DNA of 64,000 nucleotides, from NCBI GenBank assembly GCA_041398905.1, contig JAWKTV010000012.1, forward strand, positions 62,001 to 126,000. The letters are read 5' to 3'. A model generated the notes under the pieces. That model saw nothing but the letters and a program-made list of their open reading frames with translations. It was not told the origin of the DNA and did no database searches. The translations under genes and the position numbers were made by a program. The first letter of the stretch is position 1. Every line of letters starts with the position of its first letter. Positions 27,056-36,700 of the stretch are shown in pieces. The stretch comes from JAWKTV01 sp041398905. GTDB lineage: Bacteria; Planctomycetota; Planctomycetia; Planctomycetales; Planctomycetaceae.

Positions 27056-27085
27056 GCGGCGACCCTGCCGCGTGTGGGTCGCCGC
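27056..27085. terminator. hairpin between convergent ATP-grasp gene and tpx
   Basis: A perfect 10-bp stem, GCGGCGACCC (27056-27065) with GGGTCGCCGC (27076-27085), lies 8 bases past the ATP-grasp stop. It is 110 bases from the tpx stop, so it mainly serves the plus-strand gene. No T-run follows. Confidence 0.75.
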
Positions 27086-27195
27086 ATGGCTGGGAGCGGC
27101 TGGAGGAGTTCGAGCCTCAAGCGATTGGCTGCGGATCGCTCGCGCTGGGCAGACCGACGGACACGAGTGTCCGTCGAACTGTTCGCGACGCCGCA

Positions 27196-27699
27196 CTAAC
27201 CTTGAGCCGCTCTGATCGCGGCGGCGTAGTCGGGCTCCGAGGCGATCTCGCCGCAGTACTCAACGTGCTTGAGCTGGTCGTCGGCACCCACCACGAACAC
27301 AGCGCGGGCGAGACAACGGTCGAGGCCGCCCCCCTGAATCAGGACGCCGTACGCCTCGCCGAACGACGCGTCACGGTGATCGCTGAGACACTTGACCTTG
27401 TCGACCCCTTCGGCCCCGCACCACCGCTTCTGACCGAATGGCAGATCGGTGCTGACGACGAGCACTTCGACACCATCGAGTGCCGCGGCCTCCTCATTGA
27501 ACCGCTTGGTCTCCAGGCTGCAGACGGAAGTGTCGAGCGAGGGGATGCTGGCGATGATGCGGACCTTTCCGGCGGACGATGCCAGCGTCACGTCGGAGAG
27601 GTCGGCTCCTTGCAGCTTGAAGTCAGGTGCCGGCTGACCGGCCTGGAGCTCCGCACCGGCGAGTTGAACAGGATTTCCCTTGAGAGTGACCTGAGGCAT
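27196..27699 (-). CDS. tpx: thiol peroxidase (atypical 2-Cys peroxiredoxin)
   Basis: Tpx reduces hydrogen peroxide and alkyl hydroperoxides using thioredoxin. The 167-residue product has family length. It begins MPQVTLKGNPVQLAG, with the peroxidatic cysteine C60 in SLDTSVCSLETKRF and the resolving cysteine C94 in RWCGAEGVDKV, both in the expected places. The ATG at 27699 is preceded by AAGGGAA at a normal distance. A longer upstream frame is not part of the gene. The neighbouring histidine kinase is divergent. Confidence 0.96.
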   Translation of the reverse strand: MPQVTLKGNPVQLAGAELQAGQPAPDFKLQGADLSDVTLASSAGKVRIIASIPSLDTSVCSLETKRFNEEAAALDGVEVLVVSTDLPFGQKRWCGAEGVDKVKCLSDHRDASFGEAYGVLIQGGGLDRCLARAVFVVGADDQLKHVEYCGEIASEPDYAAAIRAAQG

Positions 27700-28050
27700 T
27701 GCAATATTCCCTTGTGAGTTGATAGTGGCTTGATGGGCCTCGTGCGGCCATGACGTCGCAAGAACCTGTCGATCGTCGCAACGCTGGCCGCTATTCAAAA
27801 ACGGTGTTCGAGGGGCCCGCGACCAGCCAAGTATCGTGAACTCGTGTCGCAGGGACAAGCGGGTGTTCATGTCGATGGTTGTTTCGGATAGACTCCACCA
27901 TGTAGCGGTGGAGGTGGTACCGATACATGGTCCACGATTCACATCATTGATCCCATACGGACCCGCAGCCTGTTCTCGGTGGCCCGGTCCGAAGTCGCCT
28001 CGGGGTACACGGTGCACGCTCCGCAGAGACTATCTCCCGGCATCTGGTCA
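27700..28050. promoter_or_regulatory. divergent intergenic region between tpx and the hybrid kinase
   Basis: This 351-base gap should hold promoters for both genes. The kinase frame is open upstream to an in-frame start at 27979, but those 24 residues precede a normal membrane-anchor N-terminus and are probably untranslated. The block around 27880-27950 (CACCATGTAGCGGTGGAGGT) is not recognisable as a known operator. Confidence 0.35.
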
Positions 28051-31000
28051 ATGCTCAGGAACCGCCGGTCGCTCGGCTGGCAGTTGGCAGTGTTTACTTC
28101 GCTGTTGCTGGCGGTCACGACCGCGCTTCTGAGTCTGGTCGCCTATCGTTTTGCGCGGGCGGAGATTCGGGACCAGATCGATCGGCGACTGCAGTCCACG
28201 GCGACCGATCGACGACAGATGGTCGAGACGTTCGTCGCACAGCAGTTTGAGCGGGCTGCGCTGATTTCCTCCCGAACGCGGCTGCGTGAACTGCTGGAGT
28301 TGCACGCCGCTGGACAATTGAGCCGGGTGGAACTGGAGTCTGGGGCCCGGCCGATTCTCGAGGACGCCCTGAAAGGAGCGCGGGACTTCCATGCGATTCA
28401 AATGTATCAGCGGGACGGCTTGCTTGTGTTGGCAACCGGGCATGCCGACCCGACTGGCGAGCTCACGTCACGACCCGAGTTCCGTCGCGCCGTCGCCGGC
28501 CAGGCCGCGTTGACCGAACCGTTCTCCACCCTGCAGGGGCAAGTCAGCTATCTCGCAGCACCAGTCGTGGCGGATGCGGGCGACGTCGTGGGAGTGCTGT
28601 TGATTTCGGTGAACGCGGAACCGATTCGCTCGATTCTGGAAGACCCTGTCGCGATGCAGTCGCTCGGTACGACGGCGGAGTTGCTGGTGGCGCGACGCGA
28701 CGCAGGCCAGTTGCACTTTCTCGTCCCATCGAGACTACAGCATCGGGAATCGATACCGATCGAGGCAGCTCCGGCGCTCTTGGCGGCGCTGGAGCTACGG
28801 AGCGGCGTGGGACTCGGCGAGCACGATGGCGTGGATGTGATTGCGGCGTTTCAGCCGCTGGTCTTCGACGTCAGCGACCCCGCCCGCTGGGCTTTGCTGG
28901 CGAAAGTCGATGCCGACGAAGCGTATGCTCCACTGGCCACACTCGCCTGGCGCCTGGCGATGCTCGTGGCTTCACTGCTGCTGATCGGCCTTGTGGCGAG
29001 CTACCTGCTCGCACGCATGCTTTCGAGACCGCTCGAAGATCTTCAGCGGATCGCGGGACAGTTTGGCGAAGGGAATCTCACGGTCCGCAGCACGATCACC
29101 GGCACCGACGAACTGGGAACGCTGGGAACGACTTTCAACCAGATGGCGACCCGGCTGAGCGACCTGCACGCTCAACTGGAAACCCAGGTGCGGGATCGCA
29201 CGCGCGAACTCAATACGCAAACCAAGCGGACTCGCGCGATCATCGAAACGACCTCCGAAGGCTTCGCGGTGGTCGACGGCGAGGGGCGGATTGTCGACTG
29301 GAACACCGCGGCGACTCACATCTTCGGCTGGACGATGGATGAAGTCATTGGTCAAACCGCGGTCGAACTGCTGATACCGGCAGCCGAACGTGAACTGCGC
29401 CGCGACGAGATGCGACAGTTCCTTGAGCGGGGCACAACACAAAACAGCGGAAGGATCAATGTCATCACCGCACAGCACAAGGATGGCCATGCATTCCCGC
29501 TGGAGTTCACTATCACGCCGCTGACTTCCAGCGAGGGGACGCTCTACAACGCCTTTTTTCGAGACATCTCCGAGCGGAGAAGCCTGGAGCTGCAGCGTGC
29601 CGCGCACGCTGAAGAACTGGCCGCCAATGAGGAACGGCTCCGCACACTGGTCGAGAACTCTCCCGAAGCGATCGTGATTCTCGATCCGGAGGCGGGCCGC
29701 TTCATCGATGTCAACGAACGAGCGGTGGAGTTGTTTCGGTATCCGCGGGAAGTGCTGTGCAGTCGACATCCGGCGGAGTTGAGTCCACCGCGCCAGCCGG
29801 ATGGCCGCGACAGTGACGAGTCGGCCCATGAGAAGATCGTCGCGGCCCTCGACGGCGAAAAGCCGGTGTTCGACTGGGTGCATCTCAACCGGTTCGGACG
29901 GGAGCTTCCCTGCGAGGTCCGGCTGGTGGCGTATCACTCGAACGGTCGACAACTGCTTCGAGCGAGCATCACCGACGTGACTTGGCGAAAGCAGATTGAA
30001 CTGGAACTTAGGCAGGCGAAGGAGGTGGCCGAAGCGGCGGATCGCGCGAAGAGCGAGTTCCTCGCCAACATGAGCCACGAGATCCGTACACCGATGAACG
30101 GCATCATGGGGATGTCGGAACTGCTTGCGGCGACGGCGCTCGATCACGAACAGCGCGAGTACCTTGATCTGGTGCGGGAATCGGCCGAGTCGCTGCTGTA
30201 CCTGCTCAACGACATCCTCGACTTTTCAAAGATCGAGGCGGGCCGGCTCGAACTGGAAGAGGTGCCGTTCTCGATTCGTGACTGTGTCGGCAAGGCCGTT
30301 CAACTGCTGGCCCAGAAGGCGAGCGAGAAAGGTCTGGAGCTCACCTGTCGCGTTGATCCCGAACTACCACTGGAGCTGCTGGGAGACCCGGGCCGGCTGC
30401 GGCAGGTCATCGTCAACCTTGTGAGCAACGCGGTGAAGTTCACCGCCAAAGGGGAAGTGATGATCGATGTGGCGGCTGTCGAGACGACGACGACCAGCGC
30501 GCTCGTAAGATTTGAAGTGCGTGACACCGGCGTCGGCATCCCCGAGCATCGACAAGCCGCGATCTTTCAGGCGTTCACACAAGCCGACTCGTCGACCACA
30601 CGGGAGTTCGGCGGAACGGGGCTGGGGCTGACGATCTCCAACAGCCTTGTCGAACTGATGGGGGGGCGCCTCAAGCTGGAAAGCGCGGTGGGCGTTGGTA
30701 CCCGGTTCACGTTCAGCCTCAGACTGCCAATCCCGCAGGCGCGCAGTACGCCGCGCACCAAGGCAATCGAGGCCCTGCAGGATACGCGGGTGCTGATCGT
30801 CGACGACAACGACACGAACCGGCGGATCCTGGTGGAGATGCTGACGGCGTGGCAGTTCGACACGGTGGTCGCCTCCAATGGCGAAGAGGCGATCGAGCAG
30901 ATCAACGATGCCCAGCGGGTCAACCGCACATTCGACCTGATCCTGCTCGACTACCATATGCCGGGCATGGATGGCCTGGGGTTCGCCGAGCGACTGCCTG

Positions 31001-32085
31001 CGATCGCCGGTTGGCGACGGTGTCCGATCATCATGCTGAGTTCCTCGATGGGAACCGCGAACCGCGCGCGGCTGCGTGAGCTTGGCATCGTTCGGCAGTT
31101 GACCAAACCGGTCATCGCGTCCGAGCTGCAGGATGTCATTCTCGCCGAGCTGAGTCAGGCGGAACCTGTCGAGTCGAAGGAGCGGGCGGCGGCCACGCAG
31201 GGTGAAGTTGCGCCCCGGCGGATACTGCTGGCGGAGGACGGTCTTGTGAACCAGCGTGTCGCATCCAGCTTTCTGCAGAAGTGGGGGCACGAGGTCGTCA
31301 TCGCCTGCAACGGCCTCGAAGCGGTTGAGGCGGTCCAGAAGCAGGAATTCGACCTGGTGCTGATGGACGTGCAAATGCCGGAGATGAACGGCTATGAGGC
31401 GACCCGCGTCATTCGCTGGAGCGAACAGGGAGCGACCGCCACCTGACCATCGTCGCCGTGACGGCCGAGGCGATGAAGGGCGATCGTGAGCGGTGCCTTG
31501 AGTCCGGAATGGACGACTACATCGCCAAGCCGTTCGACGCGAAGTGTCGCGTGCGCACGTGGTCTCGATGGTGCCGGCGGTGGGGCGCAGTCACGGTCGA
31601 CAACAGAACAGGCGGAGACGTCCACCTCGCCGACGGCTGTGTCGACGAACGACGTCGATACGCCGTTCAAAGTCGCGGCTGATTCGGACTCGCCTACACG
31701 CACCGCCTTGCTTCTGCAGGCACCCGGTGAGGAGGTAAGCGAAGGATCGCAAGACGCCGCCTGGCGGGCCGTCTTGAAGAAGCGCGGGGGCGACGAAGCA
31801 CTGGCGGCCGAACTGTTGACGATGTTTCTGACCGAGGCCACGAAACTGTTGGACGAGATCCGTATTGGGATCGAGCAGCAGGACGCGGCTGCCTGCGGCG
31901 TGCGGCCCATACCCCTGAAAACTGGCGTCAGCTACTTCGGCGCGATCGAGATCGCCGAAGCCGCCAAGTCACTGGAGAACGCGGCGAAGGAGGTCAACTG
32001 TCCGCCGCGACCAGCATGGTCCCCGACCTGCAGAGCATGGTTGGCTCGCTGATGGAGACGCTGCGGTCGATTGACCGCACAATGA
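28051..32085 (+). CDS. membrane hybrid histidine kinase with HAMP, two PAS, two REC and an Hpt domain; frameshifted at 3' end
   Basis: A sensor kinase of about 1340 residues if repaired. Order: TM1 (LAVFTSLLLAVTTALLSLVA), a Cache-like extracytoplasmic domain, TM2 (RLAMLVASLLLIGLVASYLL), HAMP, PAS (TSEGFAVVDGEGRIVDWN), PAS (NSPEAIVILDPEAGRFIDVN), HisKA with NMSHEIRTPMNG (H676), ATPase with DTGVGIPEH and GGTGLGLTI, REC1 (LILLDYHMPGMDG, D967), REC2 (LVLMDVQMPEMNG, D1106). The frame stops at 31446 just after ATRVIRW. The rest of REC2 (LTIVAVTAEAMKGDRERC, then DDYIAKPFDAK) and an Hpt domain continue in other frames. The phospho-acceptor motif RRAAHTLKTG is recovered only by frame changes around 31882 and 31912. 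The end near 32085 is approximate. It could run a complete phosphorelay; the output is unknown. Confidence 0.85.
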
Positions 32086-32118
32086 AAGCGTCCCCGGTCC
32101 GACGAACCGGAGACGCTT
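32086..32118. terminator. hairpin between convergent kinase and oxidoreductase genes
   Basis: AAGCGTC-C-CCGGT on the left pairs with ACCGG-A-GACGCTT on the right, a 12-bp stem with one mismatch and a 7-base loop. It follows the Hpt end directly and lies 34 bases beyond the oxidoreductase stop, so it can act in both directions. Confidence 0.75.
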
Positions 32119-32151
32119 GTCCACGTCACCCAAAGCACAGGAGCCGGCCGG

Positions 32152-33455
32152 CTACACCAGCGGTGTCCTACAGGCATCGCCATCTCGGGGAATTCCACCG
32201 GGGTATTGAGCCCATTGGTGATGTCGGGGACGAGCTTCTCCTGCGAGTCGAGGGCCTGCTGCCAGGTGATCTCTTGGCCGGTGTAGCCGGCCATGCGGCC
32301 CATGATGGCCATCAGCGTGCTGTTCCACATCCGGTCGCCATCGTTGACGATCTCGCCATTGCGAATGGCGGAGAACAGGTGTCGATGTTCGACCTCGTAC
32401 ATGCTGGGGGTCTCGCCCTCATACCGCCATGCGTTCTCGCCGGTGATGAAGTTACCCTTCGAGATATTGGCCTGCCCCTTGGTCCCGAGGACGTAGCAGC
32501 TGTTCTCGTTGTGGCAGCCGCTGATTTGCCGCTGAGCGATGAAGCCGCGGGTGCCGTCGTCCCAGACGTAGTTCACCTCGATGTGGTCAAAGATGTTGCC
32601 CCCTTCCGCGGGGATCTGCCGACCACCAACAGCAGTACAGGAGGCCGGCGGCTTGTCGCCTTTCGCCCATGCCAGCCAGTCAACGGTATGGCACGCCTGC
32701 TCGACGAGGCCGTCGCCGGACAGCCAGGTGAAGTTGTACCAGTTACGGAGCATCCACTCGAGATTCGAGACGTTCTCGCCGCGTTTGTGCGCTGGCTGCA
32801 TCGGACGGACCGGGTTCGTGAGATAGGTGCCCAGCACCGTCGTCACATCGCCAATCTGGCCATCCAGCACGCGCTCGAACAGGGCCTTCTTAGCGTAGTC
32901 GTATCGCCAGCAGAAACCAGCGACGACGCAGATCGGCTTGGTCTTCGACAGCTCGACCGACTCGCGGACGCTCCGCACGCCGACGGCGTCCGTCGCCATC
33001 GGCTTCTCGATGAAGATGTGCTTGCCCGCTTCCACCGCGTACTTGAAGTGTTCCGGACGAAAACCCGGCGGCGTACACAACAGCACGACGTCGACGTTGT
33101 CGACCACCTTCTGATAAGCGTCGGTACCGATGAACTTCATCGCGTCATCGACCTTCACCTGCTCGCCCACCTGCTTGTGCCGCTGCAGGGTGTTGTGGCT
33201 GAAGGTGAGCTTGTCCTCGAACACGTCGCCCATCGCGGTGAGGCGGGCGTAGGGATCGGCACTCAGGGCGTTGCTGGCCGCATCGGTACCGCGGCCGCCG
33301 CAGCCGACGAGACCAACCTTCAGGATCTCGTCGCCGTCCGCATAGGCGCGGGCCGAAGCGGGAAAGGCGGCGGCCAGCGTGGCGATGCTCGCCACTGTTC
33401 CGCTGGTCTTCAGGAAGTCGCGTCGATTCGCGGTTTGCTGAGCAGTGTCTGACAT
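32152..33455 (-). CDS. Gfo/Idh/MocA-family oxidoreductase with twin-arginine leader
   Basis: These NAD(P)-dependent enzymes oxidise or rearrange sugars and are very numerous in planctomycetes, often exported by the Tat system. From the ATG at 33455 the N-terminus is ANRRDFLKTSGTVASIATLA, a Tat-type leader. Then come the dinucleotide fold VGLVGCGGRGTDAASNAL, the family signature EKPMATDAVGVRSV, and VAGFCWRYDYAKKALFERV. The natural end is probably MAMPGRTPLV with a TAG at 32152-32154. The given frame runs past it because one G seems missing at about 32168. Product about 434 residues. The substrate cannot be read. Confidence 0.88.
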
Positions 33456-33735
33456 GACTCGAAATCCTTGCGCTAACAGGGTGGGCTGGTTGGCCTCCGC
33501 GACGGGCGAAGGGGCCAGTTTCAAGGCGAGAGAATATCTCGCGTAAGTGTTCCACCTTGATGGTCCGCGTGCAAGCCTGCCGGAAACGATCGACTGCCCC
33601 GCAGAGCGTGATTGCTGACTCCCTCGCCAAGAGACATCACGGGGCCTCAAATGGAAAGCGGGGGGTGATGATCGTGATCTTCACCCGCCGCGATGAGACT
33701 CCGTCAACACGCGAACACTGCCTCCCCTGCCCCGC

Positions 33736-36700
33736 CTATGGCAGCACTTCGCGATGCAGGATGAACGGCTCGAAGGTGAACTGCTCGCCATCGAAGCCCT
33801 CTTCCATCCGGCTCATGTCAACGACGATCAGCTCGCGGTAAACGTCGATGTCGGTCATCTGCGCGCCGATCTGCACCTGCCCGGAAGCCGTTTCATGAGC
33901 TTCGTGGAATTGGAAGCCGCCCCAGATGACGTAGACGTGCGACCGGTTGGTGGTGAGATTGGCGATCTTCGAGAGCAGCCGCTCGCGGGTATGCCAATCG
34001 ATTCGATCACGGTTGCCCGGCGTGCCGTTGACGGCGTCGCCCGGCGTGCGGGCCTCGAACAGGCCGATCTTGTCGAAGTCGTTGGCATTCCGGCCACGAC
34101 GCAGGATCGTGCCCCCCAGTGGATCGTTCGGGAAGAGCGGATCATCGAACGACAGCGGACGGAACGGCCGCGACTCCGCGGTCCCCGGAGGCAACGGATC
34201 GCCAGAACCATCCATACCGTCCCGCAGCCGCAGCAACTCGTCGTACCAGTTCCGCGAACCCGTATACGAGTCGACCGTTGGTGCGTTGACGTTGTAGATG
34301 CTGATCTGATCCGGGTCGTTGATGACGGCGGCCAGGTTATGCTCAGAGCGGATGGTATTGAGATTGATTCTGCCGGGGATGCGGCGACGCAGCGTCATGT
34401 CATCCTTAACCTCGTCACTGGTGTGACTCGGCACCGAGAGGAACTCCAGCAGCCGATACCAGCGATTAGCGTAGTGCTCGGGCTGATGGGCGCTGAGGTG
34501 AGCCGGCAATGTCAATTGCGGATTGGTGAACCGCATCGACGCCGCGTGAATACCCGTCATCCGCGCCCGCGCGGTCGGACCATTACCACCGGCTTCCACC
34601 AAGCCCCCTTCCGGCGGGGACGCGGTGCGATCGTGGAAGATCAATCCGTCGGGCGACAGGAACGTCACCGACAACAGGTCGTACACCGAGGTGAAGCCGC
34701 GGTCGAAATGCGGCTGCCAGATCTCGGGACGATTCCCGCTCGGCAGCACCGAGTTGCGCTGATGCTTGAGGCTCGAGTCCGGGGCTGGCTGCACGCCGCC
34801 CATCGCACCTGTGTGATACGGGTTCGGAATCGCGACGTTCAGGGTCGGTCCACCGAGCGAGTGCTTCAGGAACCCGTTCTCTGGACCAACGCCGCCCACT
34901 CCGTAGTCAATCAGACCGTCGCCTGGCTGGCTGGGGTTCGCCAGACCGGACCCCGCACCGGACAGGTGCGGATAGAACGGCTCGCGGCGTTCCTGCGAAT
35001 AACAGTTGTTGCGGAACTCGCTGCGGACGGCGTTGCGGTTCGCGTTCTGGTCGGCGAGTTCGAACGGGCGCTCGCGGGCGGTCACGCGATCGACCTCGAC
35101 CCAGGCGTTCAGCGAGTCGTCCGACATCGCCCCATCCACCTGCATGTTCTGCCGCCGTTCCAGCACCAGCTCGAACGCGGTGGGGGGCGTCATCGAGGCG
35201 GCGACTGACGACAGGAAGTAGCCGGCTCCGCTGCCTGACTCGACGAACCGCGGAGTCAGCACGCGATCCCGCTCGTGACACAGGTCGAGATCGCAACGGG
35301 GCTGCGGGTAGGTCTGCCGAGCCGTTGCGAGGTCGACGCCGACTGGCCGGTCCGGCGCTTCGATGTAGGGGACCAGTTCGTAGTACTCGAGGTTTGTCGC
35401 GCTGGGAGCGTTGATCTGATGATCGAGCCAGAAGACCGATCCCTGCACTTTGCCGGCGTTCGCACCACCGACCACCTGCCAGCTCGGATCGCTGTGCGTG
35501 CCGATGATGTAGTTCTCACCGGCCCCCACCGTCGGAGCCGAGGCGATGGCTCCATCGAACGTCAGCGCGGCTTGCTCGGTTCCACCTTCGAGCCGGCGGA
35601 TGCGGTAAGTGTCGTTGCCGAGGTTGATGTTGAACGGCAAGGCGTTCCGGAGTTCCATGAACAGGAAGTGCCGGTCGCCCGTTGCGTCGTCGTACAGGGT
35701 GGCGACGTGATCGACCGGGCTGCCCATCGCATCGGTGATCTGCTTGGAGTTGATCCACAGGACTTCACTGAAGGTCGGCCGCTGGGCTTCGACGCCAAAC
35801 ACTTCCGGGCCGCCCGGCGTCCAGCTCCAGCCGTCGGCCAGATTGTCGTCATACTCGAACTTGGTGATGACGTTGTCATGGTCCATCGCGTCGACCGCGT
35901 TGACGGCGAACTGGGCCATCTCGCGAATCTGAGCCGGCGTGTAGGGGTTCAGCGATGCCGAGTCGGTCGTCGAGCCGAGCAGCCAGAGCATCACATAGAT
36001 GTCGCGGGCGAGCCGCTGGCGGTCGTGTCGCGCCCACCACTCCTGAGCCTTCGGGTTCGCACCAATCGCGTTGAACGCGTACGGCGGCGCGGCGGTGTTG
36101 CTGTGCAACATGTTGAGGTCGCCCGGGTTGAACGTCACCGCTCCGCCACTGAGCGCCGGGTGCGGCACGAGTGGACGGAACCGCGGGTTCCCGTTCGTGT
36201 CGAAGCACTCCGCCCCGCCGGCCGTCGAGTCGTCAGACAGGATGCCGTTGAGTTCCAGCCGGTTCTGCGGGGTCAGGTTGCCCCCCTTCGCGTTGAAGTC
36301 GACGGTCAACAGCCGGCGGGTCTCGGGACGGAACGGGTCGAGCGCGCTCAGGCTTCCAGTCTCGTGCTCGTTGGGTGCGATCGGTGTCGCGATCGGGCCA
36401 AACTTGGGCGGGAACTTGCGAGAGCGATCGGTCGTGTCGTAGGTTGACTCCCACAGGCGGCCCGCGCTCCACGGGCTGCTGAACTCGGGCCGATCCCAGC
36501 TCACCGTCGTGAACTGCCGGCGAATCTGCTGGGCAAGGTAGTTGATGGTGAAGTTGACGGGGGCGAGGCTTCGCAACCGTGACACGCTGGCCAGGGCCGT
36601 CCAGTCGCCGTTGCTGGCGTGCAGCGCGGTCATCTCGCTGGCCCCAAACGGTTGATCGTCCGGGTTGGCGAAGCCGGCGTCGCTGCTGTCGACCACCATT

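Noticed and set aside
28972..30147. 391-codon minus-strand frame opposite the hybrid kinase
   Set aside because: It lies wholly within HAMP, PAS and HisKA coding sequence and its translation has no recognisable feature.
32016..33452. 478-codon plus-strand frame over the oxidoreductase
   Set aside because: Only its first codons (MVPDLQSMVGSLMETLRSID) are credible, as the end of the kinase Hpt domain. The rest is antisense to the oxidoreductase.
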